Of a stretch of DNA of 64,000 nt, positions 8,418 through 15,687 are shown piece after piece (position 1 is the stretch's first letter; every line of letters starts with the position of its first letter). The notes beneath the pieces were generated by a model that did not search any database, was not told the origin of the DNA, and saw only the letters and a list, made by a program, of their open reading frames with translations. The DNA lies in NCBI RefSeq assembly GCF_000720135.1, contig NZ_JOIU01000003.1, positions 62,001 to 126,000 of the forward strand, read 5' to 3'. A program made the translations under genes and the position numbers. Source of the stretch: Streptomyces sp. NRRL S-1022. Its GTDB lineage: Bacteria; Actinomycetota; Actinomycetes; Streptomycetales; Streptomycetaceae.

Positions 8418-9203
8418 CTAGATGCCCTGCCACTCCGGCTTGTGCGCGTAGGTGTGGCGGAAGTAGTCGGCCAGCCTCAGCTTGGCCGCGGCGGCCTCGT
8501 CGACGACCACCGTGGCGTGCGGGTGCAGCTGGAGCGCGGAGGCGGGGCAGACGGCGGCGACCGGACCCTCGACGGTCGCGGCGACCGCGTCCGCCTTGCC
8601 CTCGCCGGTCGCCAGCAGCACCAGGTGGCGGGCCTCCAGGATGGTGCCGATGCCCTGGGTGATGACGTGGTGCGGGACCTGCTCGACGTCGCCGTCGAAG
8701 AAGCGGGCGTTGTCGATCCGGGTCTGCTCGGTCAGCGTCTTGATCCGGGTGCGGGAGGCGAGCGAGGAGCACGGCTCGTTGAACCCGATGTGCCCGTCGG
8801 TCCCGATGCCGAGCAGCTGGAGGTCGACCCCGCCGGCCCCGGCGAGCGCCTGGTCGTACGCCGCGCACGCCGCCTGGACGTCCTCGGCCGTCCCGTCCGG
8901 CCCCATGAACGCGTCCATGCCGATCCCGAGCGGTTCCAGTACCTCGCGGCGCAGCACCGAACGGTAGGACTCGGGGTGCTCCGCGGGCAGCCCCACGTAC
9001 TCGTCGAGCTGCGCTATCCGCGCCCGCGAGGCGTCCACGGCACCGGCGCGGACCTTGGCGGTCAGTGCCTGGTAGACGGGCAGCGGGGTGGAGCCGGTGG
9101 CCACGCCGAGCAGGGCGTCGGGCCTGCGTCGCAGCAGCTGGGCCATGGCCTCGGCGATCAGCTCGCCGCCCGCAGCGGCGTCCGGAACGATGACAACTTC
9201 CAC
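8418..9203 (-). CDS. nagB: Glucosamine-6-phosphate deaminase
   Basis: Converts glucosamine-6-phosphate to fructose-6-phosphate and ammonia, the last committed step of N-acetylglucosamine use, and so lowers the DasR effector. It is 261 residues from the GTG at 9203, the family length. Recognisable motifs are the N-terminal EVVIVPDAAAGGE strand, the phosphate loop GVATGSTPLPVY, the catalytic LDEYVGL aspartate and the GIGTDGHIGFNEP histidine segment. The same frame stays open far upstream, but that extension is antisense to pdtaS and has no family similarity. A dre site centred about 50 bp upstream of the start places it under DasR. A terminator hairpin follows the stop. Confidence 0.96.
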   Translation of the reverse strand: MEVVIVPDAAAGGELIAEAMAQLLRRRPDALLGVATGSTPLPVYQALTAKVRAGAVDASRARIAQLDEYVGLPAEHPESYRSVLRREVLEPLGIGMDAFMGPDGTAEDVQAACAAYDQALAGAGGVDLQLLGIGTDGHIGFNEPCSSLASRTRIKTLTEQTRIDNARFFDGDVEQVPHHVITQGIGTILEARHLVLLATGEGKADAVAATVEGPVAAVCPASALQLHPHATVVVDEAAAAKLRLADYFRHTYAHKPEWQGI

Positions 9204-9244
9204 GCTGGGCCTGCCGTTCTGAAGTGGGCTCTGTGCGTCTCCAT

Positions 9245-9260
9245 GTGGTTTAGACCAATC
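9245..9260. promoter_or_regulatory. dre site (DasR box) in the nagB promoter
   Basis: GTGGTTTAGACCAATC carries the near-perfect palindrome TGGTTTAGACCA, a one-base variant of the DasR consensus core. It lies 42-57 bp upstream of the nagB start codon, where repression of nagB is expected. Confidence 0.88.
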
Positions 9261-9736
9261 TAACAGAACCGGCCTTGCGGGAGCGGGGGAATGCACGGGA
9301 AGAGAAAGGGAAGAACGGGGGAACTCCGGGGCCGTGGGAGCCCTCCCGTCGCGTCCGGGCGGTGACGGAGCGTGTCCTCGACGGCGCTCGCGGAATTTGC
9401 CGTGACCATCTGGCCCCATGACTGACCCGGGCGGGCTAGGCTGCGTGGCATCGCGTGCCGTCGCTCCCTGTGCGCGGGACGCCTCCGCACCATGGACACG
9501 CGTTCGTGGTCTAGTCCACAATCGAGTACGACAAGCCTCCGTCTTCCCCGCACAGGAAGACGGATCGAGGAACCGGCGCTCTCTGCCCTGACTGCCCCGG
9601 CTCCTCGACCTTCGGCCGACCGGGACCGCACACCCCGCGGCCGATGATGCTCCGGGCTGCGGTGCCGGGAGGGTTGAGGGTCCCTTCCAGGCGCCGCGGC
9701 CCGCGGGTGTTTTTCGGCCATCCGAGAGGCCCCGGG
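9261..9736. other. Gene-free stretch between nagB and pdtaS
   Basis: About 470 bases without a supportable protein gene. It contains the orphan dre at 9505-9520 and an isolated -10-like TAGGCT near 9437. A transcript of unknown kind could start here, but nothing in the sequence proves one. Confidence 0.45.
9505..9520. promoter_or_regulatory. Orphan dre site (DasR box)
   Basis: CGTGGTCTAGTCCACA contains the core TGGTCTAGTCCA, flanked so that GTGGTC-TAG-TCCAC is nearly symmetric. It is about 300 bp upstream of nagB and 230 bp upstream of pdtaS, so its target is not obvious. Confidence 0.75.
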
Positions 9737-9752
9737 TACGCTCGCAGACGTG
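9737..9752 (+). promoter_or_regulatory. Leaderless promoter of pdtaS
   Basis: A -10 hexamer TACGCT (9737-9742) is followed after seven bases by the GTG start at 9750. No ribosome site precedes the start, so transcription probably begins at the G of GTG. Confidence 0.55.
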
Positions 9753-11225
9753 CCCTCCATGAACGAACTCGTACGCCAGCACACCGCCCTCGACGACTCC
9801 GACCTCGAGTGGCTGCACCTGCTGGTCTCGGAGTGGCAGCTGCTCTCCGACCTGTCCTTCGCCGACCTGGTGCTCTGGGTCCCCACCCGGGACGGCACCC
9901 GGTACGTCTCGGTCGCCCAGATGCGGCCCAACACCGGCCCGACCTCCTACCAGGACGACATGGTCGGCCACCTCGTCCCACGCGGCCGGCGGCCCATGCT
10001 GGACGCGGCCCTGGACGAGGGCCGGATCGTGCGCGAGGGCGATCCGGAGTGGCGCGAAGAGGTCCCCGTACGGGTCGAGTCCATCCCCGTACGGCGTGAG
10101 GGCCGCGTCCTCGGTGTGATCGCCCGGAACACCAACCTGCTCACCGTGCGCACCCCGAGCCGCCTGGAGCTGACCTACCTCCAGAGCGCCTCCGACCTGG
10201 CGCAGATGATCGCGGCCGGCTCCTTCCCGTTCCCGAACCAGCAGGTCGACATGGACGCCTCCCCGCGCGTCGGCGACGGCCTGATCCGGCTGGACGCGGA
10301 CGGCATCGTCCAGTACGCCTCGCCGAACGCCCTGTCCGCCTACCACCGGCTCGGCCTCGCCGCCGACCTGGTCGGCCACCACCTCGGCCGGACCACCGCC
10401 GAACTCGCCCCCACCCGGGGGCCGGTGGACGAGGCGCTCGCCAAGGTGGCCAGCGGCTGGGCGCCGCGCGAGTTCGAGATCGAGGCCCACGACGGCGTCA
10501 TCCAGTTCCGCGCCATCCCGCTCAAGCCCAAGGGGACGCGCATCGGTTCGCTGGTGCTGCTCCGGGACGTCACCGAACTGCGCCGCCGCGAACGCGAGTT
10601 GATCACCAAGGACGCCACCATCCGGGAGATCCACCACCGGGTGAAGAACAACCTCCAGACGGTCGCCGCGCTGCTCCGGCTCCAGGCCCGGCGCATCGAG
10701 TCCGAGCGCGGCCGGGAGGCGCTGGAGGAGGCGGTCCGCCGGGTCGGCTCCATCGCCATCGTCCACGAGACGCTGTCCCAGAACCTGGACGAGCGGGTGG
10801 AATTCGACGACATCGCCGACCGGGTGCTCGCCATGGTCGCCGAGATCTCCCCGGGCAAGGTGGCCGGCCGGCGCAGCGGACGGTTCGGCATACTCGACGC
10901 CGAGGTCGCCACCCCGCTGTCCATGGTCCTCACCGAGATCCTGCAGAACGCCCTGGAGCACGGTTTCCGCGAGGGCGACACCGGGACGGTCGAGGTCTCG
11001 GCGGTCCGGGGCGGCACCACCAAGGAGGCCAGGCTGCTGGTCACCGTCCAGGACGACGGCGTCGGCCTGCCCGCGGACTTCGACCCGCACCGCTCGGGCA
11101 ACCTCGGCCTGCAGATCGTACGGACGCTGGTGGAGGGCGAGTTGGGCGGCACGTTCGACATGGTGCCGGCGCCCGAGCGGGGTACCCGGGTGATCCTCGA
11201 CATCCCGGTGCGCGCCCAGAAGTGA
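9750..11225 (+). CDS. pdtaS: PdtaS-type sensor histidine kinase
   Basis: A 491-residue cytosolic kinase without membrane helices. It has an N-terminal GAF-like domain (about residues 5-155) that begins RQHTALDDSDLEWLHLLVSEW, a PAS domain (about 170-275), and a HisKA_2 dimerisation domain with phospho-accepting histidine in EIHHRVKNNLQTVAALL (about 293). A HATPase domain with NALEHGF and DDGVGLP completes it. This is the architecture of mycobacterial PdtaS, which phosphorylates an ANTAR-domain RNA-binding response regulator and has been linked to metal and nitric-oxide sensing. The neighbourhood supports the call, since in Mycobacterium pdtaS also adjoins whiB1, the wblE orthologue next door. 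No cognate regulator is present here. Start GTG 9750 or ATG 9759. Confidence 0.9.
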   Translation: MPSMNELVRQHTALDDSDLEWLHLLVSEWQLLSDLSFADLVLWVPTRDGTRYVSVAQMRPNTGPTSYQDDMVGHLVPRGRRPMLDAALDEGRIVREGDPEWREEVPVRVESIPVRREGRVLGVIARNTNLLTVRTPSRLELTYLQSASDLAQMIAAGSFPFPNQQVDMDASPRVGDGLIRLDADGIVQYASPNALSAYHRLGLAADLVGHHLGRTTAELAPTRGPVDEALAKVASGWAPREFEIEAHDGVIQFRAIPLKPKGTRIGSLVLLRDVTELRRRERELITKDATIREIHHRVKNNLQTVAALLRLQARRIESERGREALEEAVRRVGSIAIVHETLSQNLDERVEFDDIADRVLAMVAEISPGKVAGRRSGRFGILDAEVATPLSMVLTEILQNALEHGFREGDTGTVEVSAVRGGTTKEARLLVTVQDDGVGLPADFDPHRSGNLGLQIVRTLVEGELGGTFDMVPAPERGTRVILDIPVRAQK

Positions 11226-11260
11226 GCCGCCGCTTCGACGGGGGAGCGGGCACAGCAAAA

Positions 11261-11288
11261 AGCCCCGGACCGCCGTTGGTCCGAGGCT
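11261..11288. terminator. Bidirectional hairpin between pdtaS and wblE
   Basis: AGCCCCGGACC (11261-11271) pairs with GGTCCGAGGCT (11278-11288) with one mismatch. On the minus strand it is followed by TTTTTGC, so it looks like a true intrinsic terminator for wblE transcripts, and it also follows the pdtaS stop. Confidence 0.75.
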
Positions 11289-11386
11289 GATGCTCGTTGA
11301 TGTACTGCGCGCTGCGGCTCGGGGGCGGGAGATGCGTACGTGCTGTGCGCGCCGCCAAGCTCAGGCTGTCAGCAGGGGTGGGTATG

Positions 11387-11644
11387 TCAGGCGGAGGCCT
11401 GACGAGCCCGGTTGCGAGCGGCGCGGCGCTTCATGGCGCGGCGCTCGTCCTCGCTGAGACCACCCCAGACGCCGGAGTCCTGGCCGGACTCAAGCGCCCA
11501 CTGCAGACACTGCTCGATCACCGGGCAGCGACGGCAGACGGCCTTGGCTTCCTCGATCTGCAGCAGCGCAGGACCGGTGTTGCCGATGGGGAAGAAGAGC
11601 TCGGGGTCTTCCTCGCGGCAAACGGCGTTGTGACGCCAGTCCAT
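11387..11644 (-). CDS. wblE: WhiB-family iron-sulfur transcription factor WblE (WhiB1 orthologue)
   Basis: An 85-residue Wbl protein. Four cysteines (C9, C37, C40, C46 in C-x2-C-x5-C spacing) ligate a [4Fe-4S] cluster, followed by the beta-turn GVWGG (about 58-62) and a basic C-terminal DNA-contact helix. The N-terminus MDWRHNAVCREEDPELFFP is almost that of mycobacterial WhiB1, an essential nitric-oxide-sensitive factor that binds the major sigma factor. AAGGAG precedes the ATG. Cluster-dependent regulation of genes by this protein in Streptomyces is little characterised. It is convergent with pdtaS. Confidence 0.95.
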   Translation of the reverse strand: MDWRHNAVCREEDPELFFPIGNTGPALLQIEEAKAVCRRCPVIEQCLQWALESGQDSGVWGGLSEDERRAMKRRAARNRARQASA

Positions 11645-11965
11645 GGCTGCTACCTCTCCTTGGTATTACGTGCAAGTTGCTTGTGAATGTGAACGCTTTC
11701 ACGAATCCCTCAACAAGTGAAGGGCCGACCGCCGAGTCTTCACCCGGCGTGGTCCTGTGTTTGAAGAGGGGTTCCGGTGATCAGTGGAGGCCGGTCTTGC
11801 GGGCCGTCCCGATCGCCACGTAGAGACTCGCAAACCTCAGCGGCGGATACAACCCCTTCCGGAAAGTTTTTTTTGATTCCTCGGTGTCGACTAGGTCACA
11901 GCCGTACTTCCATGGGGTGGATCCTGGCCTAAACGTTCGAGTGAAAGGACTTTCGCCCGTTCCGC
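11645..11965. other. Upstream region of wblE, no gene
   Basis: About 320 bases with lower GC than the surroundings, including an eight-T run near 11868. A 62-codon frame exists on the minus strand, but its AT-rich third positions and lack of a ribosome site argue against a gene. The region must contain the wblE promoter, since wblE is read away from it; no clear -35/-10 pair stands out. Confidence 0.5.
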
Positions 11966-12934
11966 TCACACAATCACACGCAGTGCACGGCGTACGCCTG
12001 TGAACGTCACGCTCGTACGCAGCCCGAGGTGGTCACCGTCCATCTGCAGGGGCAGAGGCACCTTCGAATGCAAGGTGAACTGGTCCAGGTCGTGCAGGGA
12101 GAGGGCGTGCTTGCCCTGCGGGCCCCGCTCGGGGGACGAAGTGAGCAACTGGGTGCCATACCGGGCAACCGCGGCGCTCGACAGGCGGCTGAGACCGAGT
12201 ACGTCGATACCGGTGTCGAACGAGGCCTTAGGCGACGTATACATGGGGCGATTGCCGAGATACGTCCACGGGGACGTGTTCGAGACTATGGCCACGACGA
12301 GATCCTCGACCGGATCCGCGCCGGGCCGTTCGAGCGTGATCGTGCCGTGCCGGCGGTGCTGCTCGCCGAGGAACTGCCGGATCACCTGACGGACGTAGAG
12401 CGCGTGCGTCGACTTCTTCCCGCGCTCGCGCTGCTGTTCGACCCGGCCCACCACGCCCGCGTCGAACCCGAGCCCGGCGTTGAACGTGAACCAGCGGGCC
12501 GGCACCGCCTCGTCCTCGGTGCCCGGCGTGCCCGAGGTCAGCCCCAGGCCGACGACCCGTTCGCTGCCCTCGCGCAGCGCGTCCAGCAGTGCGCCGGTGG
12601 CCTCGACGGGGTCGTTGGGCAGCCCCAGGGCGCGGGCGAAGACGTTCGTGGAGCCGCCGGGGACGACGGCGAGACCGGGGAGGCGGTCCGGGGCGGGACC
12701 GGCGTGCAGGAGGCCGTTGACGACCTCGTTGACCGTGCCGTCGCCGCCGAGGGCCACCACCAGGTCGATGTCGTCGCTCTCCGCCGCCTGCCGGCCGAGG
12801 TCGCGGGCGTGGCCGCGGTACTCGGTGGTGACCGCCTCCAGTTTCACCTCGCTCGCCAGCGCGTGGATGAGCACATCGCGTCTGCGTGCGCTTGTGGTGG
12901 TTGCCGCCGGATTGACCACGAGGAGTGCACGCAT
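11966..12934 (-). CDS. Diacylglycerol/sphingosine kinase-family lipid kinase
   Basis: A 322-residue protein of the DAGK catalytic family. The N-terminal ALLVVNPAATTTSARR strand, the nucleotide-binding GGDGTVNEVVNGLL (about residues 62-75) and the PGGSTNVFARALGLP loop (about 91-105) are diagnostic. The C-terminal half carries the FNAGLGFDAGVV beta-sandwich segment. Such enzymes phosphorylate diacylglycerol or related lipid alcohols at the cytoplasmic membrane face, recycling diacylglycerol to phosphatidic acid; the physiological substrate here is unknown. It is monocistronic and divergent from the 13071 membrane protein. The start ATG lies seven bases after a -10-like TACGCT, so the mRNA is probably leaderless. 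Confidence 0.88.
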   Translation of the reverse strand: MRALLVVNPAATTTSARRRDVLIHALASEVKLEAVTTEYRGHARDLGRQAAESDDIDLVVALGGDGTVNEVVNGLLHAGPAPDRLPGLAVVPGGSTNVFARALGLPNDPVEATGALLDALREGSERVVGLGLTSGTPGTEDEAVPARWFTFNAGLGFDAGVVGRVEQQRERGKKSTHALYVRQVIRQFLGEQHRRHGTITLERPGADPVEDLVVAIVSNTSPWTYLGNRPMYTSPKASFDTGIDVLGLSRLSSAAVARYGTQLLTSSPERGPQGKHALSLHDLDQFTLHSKVPLPLQMDGDHLGLRTSVTFTGVRRALRVIV

Positions 12935-12947
12935 GCATGGCAGCGTA
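12932..12947 (-). promoter_or_regulatory. Leaderless promoter of the lipid kinase gene
   Basis: On the minus strand TACGCT (12947-12942) is followed after seven bases by the ATG at 12934, with no ribosome site between. Confidence 0.5.
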
Positions 12948-13058
12948 CCTACTGGGGGGTATCGGGCCCAGACCGAGGTAGGGATCCGGTAAGAGGCCAG
13001 GGCGTGAGCCTGGACACTCGGGGGCGCGGGGCGCGGCGGCGCGCCCGCGGGGGAGGGC

Positions 13059-13073
13059 TACCCTGCTGGGGTG
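13059..13073 (+). promoter_or_regulatory. Leaderless promoter of the 13071 membrane protein gene
   Basis: TACCCT (13059-13064), then six bases, then GTG at 13071. No Shine-Dalgarno sequence fits in the gap. Confidence 0.55.
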
Positions 13074-13523
13074 AGCAGTCAGCAGACCCCCGCCCCGGAC
13101 ACCGCCGAAGCCGCCGCAGCCGCGGGACCGCGCCCGCGCCGGCTGACGTACGCGGCGGCGCTGGCCGCGCTGGAGGGCACCGCCCTGCTGGCCGGCGGCC
13201 TGTGGGTGCTGGTCCTCGGCCTCACCGGCACCCCGGACGACCGGCAGCAGGCCGTGACCCTCGGGATCACCCTGGCCGTGCTCGCGCTGCTGCCGCTGCT
13301 GGCCGCGCGCGGTCTGCTGCTGCGCCGCGGCTGGAGCCGGGGCCCCGCGGTGATCACCCAGCTCATGGCGCTGCCGGTGGCCTACAACCTGCTCCGGGCC
13401 GACAGCATGGCCATTCCGGCCGGTATCGCCCTCGCGGTGGTCGCCGTGGCGGCGCTGGTGCTCCTCGTCAACGGCGAGACCACCCGGGCCCTCGGGATCA
13501 AGGGACCGGGCCGGGGCGAATAG
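13071..13523 (+). CDS. Four-helix integral membrane protein, unknown function
   Basis: A 150-residue protein with a Pro/Ala-rich cytoplasmic N-terminus of about 25 residues. About four hydrophobic helices follow (approximately residues 27-49, 60-82, 98-112 and 115-137), and the C-terminus is short. This looks like the common actinobacterial membrane protein found beside sigH, with no assigned function. It is read from an apparently leaderless promoter and ends three bases from the converging sigH stop, so the two transcripts must overlap. No catalytic motif is visible. Confidence 0.75.
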   Translation: MSSQQTPAPDTAEAAAAAGPRPRRLTYAAALAALEGTALLAGGLWVLVLGLTGTPDDRQQAVTLGITLAVLALLPLLAARGLLLRRGWSRGPAVITQLMALPVAYNLLRADSMAIPAGIALAVVAVAALVLLVNGETTRALGIKGPGRGE

Positions 13524-13526
13524 GGC

Positions 13527-14660
13527 TCATTCCTCCACGAGCAGCTTCTCCCGCAGCTGGGCCAGTGTGCGGGCCAGCAGCCGGGAGACGTGCATCTGCG
13601 AGATGCCGACCTCCTGCGCGATCTGCGACTGGGTCATGTTCCCGAAGAAGCGCAGCAGCAGGATCCGCTTCTCGCGCGGCGGGAGGTCCTCCAGCAGCGG
13701 CTTGAGGGACTCGCGGTACTCCACGCCCTCCAGCGCCTCGTCCTCGGCGCCCAGGGTGTCGGCGACCGCCGGCGACTCGTCGTCCGTGTCGGGGACGTCC
13801 AGGGACAGCGTGGAGTACGCGTTCGCGGACTCCAGGCCCTCCAGGACCTCCTCCTCGGAGATGGCGAGCTTCTCGGCCAGCTCGTGGACCGTCGGGGAGC
13901 GGCCGTGCAGCTGGGAGAGCTCGGCCGTGGCGGTGGTCAGCGACAGCCGCAGCTCCTGCAGCCGGCGCGGCACCCGGACCGCCCAGCCCTTGTCGCGGAA
14001 GTGGCGCTTGATCTCGCCCACCACGGTCGGGGTGGCGTACGTGGAGAACTCCACCCCGCGCTCGGGGTCGAACCGGTCGACGGACTTGATCAGACCGATC
14101 GTGGCGACCTGGGTGAGGTCGTCCAGCGGCTCGCCGCGGTTGCGGAACCGGCGCGCCAGGTGCTCCACGAGCGGCAGGTGCATACGGACCAGCTGGTTGC
14201 GCAGCTCCGCGTACTCCGCGCTGCCCGTGTCCAGCTTGCGCAGTTCCACGAACTTCGCCCGTGCCCCGCTGCGGTCCTGGGGGCCGTGCTGCACGGCCTG
14301 CACGGCCTCCGCGCCCGGCGCCTCGTCCTCGGCGTACCGCTCGTGCTCGCTCATCGTCCCGCCCGTAGCCCTTCCCCGAGCCGTGGCCCCCGCTCGGACG
14401 CCGGGACCGGCGCCGTCGCGCGCCTCCGGTGGCGTGCCCTCTCCGGCACCGTCACCGTCGACCCGCGCGGAGTCGTCCTCCGGGTGCGGCCTGGCCTGCT
14501 CGGGGATGCCGTCGATGCCGTCCGCCATGCGCCGGGAACCCTCCCGGGGGCCCGCCCCGGAGGTCTCGGCGCTGCTCGACCAGGGGGCACCCCCGTCCCC
14601 GGTCGGCAGCTCGCGCGTGCCGCGCTCTTCGTCCCGCACCGGCCCGTCCCCGTTCCTCAC
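13527..14660 (-). CDS. sigH: SigB/SigF-type stress sigma factor SigH, with nested starts
   Basis: A sigma factor of the stress-response group. The conserved core contains region 2 (FRNRGEPLDDLTQVATIGLIKSVDRFDPERG), region 3 and region 4 (LPPREKRILLLRFFGNMTQSQIAQEVGISQMHVSRLL). The longest product starts at GTG 14660, which overlaps the ushX stop as GTGA and gives 377 residues. In-frame ATGs at 14528 and 14354 would give 333 and 275 residues. S. coelicolor sigH is known to make several protein forms from this N-terminal region and to link osmotic stress with sporulation. The first 100 residues are Gly/Glu/Ala-rich and disordered. The gene follows its anti-sigma gene and is convergent with the 13071 gene. 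Confidence 0.92.
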   Translation of the reverse strand: MRNGDGPVRDEERGTRELPTGDGGAPWSSSAETSGAGPREGSRRMADGIDGIPEQARPHPEDDSARVDGDGAGEGTPPEARDGAGPGVRAGATARGRATGGTMSEHERYAEDEAPGAEAVQAVQHGPQDRSGARAKFVELRKLDTGSAEYAELRNQLVRMHLPLVEHLARRFRNRGEPLDDLTQVATIGLIKSVDRFDPERGVEFSTYATPTVVGEIKRHFRDKGWAVRVPRRLQELRLSLTTATAELSQLHGRSPTVHELAEKLAISEEEVLEGLESANAYSTLSLDVPDTDDESPAVADTLGAEDEALEGVEYRESLKPLLEDLPPREKRILLLRFFGNMTQSQIAQEVGISQMHVSRLLARTLAQLREKLLVEE

Positions 14661-15085
14661 GCCGGCCCGGGGCCGGCGCCACGCTGTTTGTAGAGGCTGA
14701 TCGACACCGTCTTGTCCTCGTCGACGGCGGACGAGACCTTGCCCGCCAGGGCCGACAGCACGGTCCAGGCGAAGGTGTCCCGCGAGGGGGCGTGGCCGTC
14801 CGTGGTCGGCGCCGACACGGTGACTTCCAGCGAGTCGTCGACGAGCCGGAAGACACAGCTGAGCACCGAGCCGGGCACGGCCTGCTGGAGCAGGATCGCG
14901 CAGGCCTCGTCCACGGCGATGCGCAGGTCCTCGATCTCGTCCAGGGTGAAGTCCAAGCGGGCCGCGAGACCGGCCGTGGCCGTCCGCAGCACCGACAGGT
15001 AGGCACCCGCAGCCGGCAGCCGGACTTCCACGAAGTCCTGGTTCGCCGCGGGCTCGCCTGCGATCTGGGACACCCTCACCTCCAT
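14657..15085 (-). CDS. ushX: RsbW-like anti-sigma factor of SigH (UshX/PrsH)
   Basis: A 142-residue HATPase-type anti-sigma factor. The Bergerat-fold N-box can be read in DLRIAVDEACAILLQQAVPGS, followed by beta strands of a compact GHKL fold. RsbW-like proteins bind their partner sigma factor and may phosphorylate an antagonist. Its stop overlaps the sigH GTG by two bases of GTGA, so sigma and anti-sigma synthesis are translationally coupled. In S. coelicolor the gene upstream of sigH is called ushX or prsH, and position and size match. Start ATG 15085; the upstream ribosome site is weak. A BldD-like palindrome lies about 120 bp upstream. Confidence 0.85.
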   Translation of the reverse strand: MEVRVSQIAGEPAANQDFVEVRLPAAGAYLSVLRTATAGLAARLDFTLDEIEDLRIAVDEACAILLQQAVPGSVLSCVFRLVDDSLEVTVSAPTTDGHAPSRDTFAWTVLSALAGKVSSAVDEDKTVSISLYKQRGAGPGPA

Positions 15086-15201
15086 GGTGGTACAAGCTTT
15101 ACGGGGCCGAGGGTCGCCCCCCGGGGTAACGCGTACGTGGTTCAAGCGGTGACGCTATCGCGCTCCGAACGTTCCTGTCCCGGGACCCCAACCCCCTGGC
15201 G

Positions 15202-15214
15202 TCACTCACAGTAA
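15202..15214. promoter_or_regulatory. BldD-like operator upstream of ushX-sigH
   Basis: TCACTCACAGTAA, whose complement TTACTGTGAGTGA matches the BldD palindrome TNACNC(A/T)GNGTNA at all but one position. BldD with cyclic di-GMP is reported to repress a sigH promoter in S. coelicolor, so this is a plausible operator about 120 bp upstream of ushX. Confidence 0.55.
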
Positions 15215-15365
15215 AGCTGTGGATACGCTCCGTGTCTAGAGGGTTTGCGGGCCCAAAAGGGAAGAGCGCGCGCCGGGTTGACGTACCCAGACGTCAAACG
15301 CTCGAACCGTCGTGCGGCAGCCGCCGCATGCAGTGTCACACGAGAACGCGGTCGGACGGGAACAC

Positions 15366-15626
15366 TCAGACGAGCACGTGGTCGACGAAGCACCACCGCC
15401 AGTCCTCGCCGGGCTCGAAGGTCCGCATCACCGGGTGGCCGGTGACCGCGTGGTGCTCCGTCGCGTGCCGCCCCGGCGAGGAGTCGCAGCAGCCGACGTG
15501 GCCGCAGGTCAGGCACAGCCGCAGCTGTACCGGGTGCGTGCCGTCGCGCAGGCACTCCGGGCAGGTCTCGTCGAGGGGCTCCGGGTCCGGGTGCGGCAGC
15601 GCGTCGGCGTGCGTGCACTGTTTCAT
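15366..15626 (-). CDS. UBP-type zinc finger protein
   Basis: An 86-residue protein consisting of one ZnF-UBP domain. Cysteines and histidines occur in family spacing: C4 and H6 at the start, CPEC, CLTCGHVGCCD, then H-x3-H-x5-H in RHATEHHAVTGHP, ending at a conserved tryptophan/cysteine strand. In eukaryotes this fold binds the ubiquitin C-terminus; the role of free-standing actinobacterial copies is unknown. The ATG at 15626 has no ribosome site but lies seven bases after TAATCT, suggesting a leaderless mRNA. It is divergent from the antiporter gene with only 61 bases between the starts. Confidence 0.85.
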   Translation of the reverse strand: MKQCTHADALPHPDPEPLDETCPECLRDGTHPVQLRLCLTCGHVGCCDSSPGRHATEHHAVTGHPVMRTFEPGEDWRWCFVDHVLV

Positions 15627-15639
15627 GATTGCCAGATTA
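15624..15639 (-). promoter_or_regulatory. Leaderless promoter of the UBP zinc finger gene
   Basis: On the minus strand TAATCT (15639-15634), seven bases, then ATG at 15626. Confidence 0.5.
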
Positions 15640-15687
15640 CGACGGGTGTGCGGGTGGCCGCGCGGAACACGAGGGTGGGCGAAGACC

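Noticed and set aside
8418..11258. 946-codon extension of nagB
   Set aside because: Only the last 261 codons are glucosamine-6-phosphate deaminase; the rest is antisense to pdtaS and compositionally a shadow.
11840..11885. SigR-type promoter (GGAAT-N-GTT) for wblE
   Set aside because: The spacer between GGAAT and GTT is 22 bases instead of 16-19, so it was dropped.
11781..11969. 62-codon frame upstream of wblE on the minus strand
   Set aside because: AT-rich third positions, an eight-A run inside, no ribosome site and no family; more likely the untranslated region of wblE or of the lipid kinase transcript.
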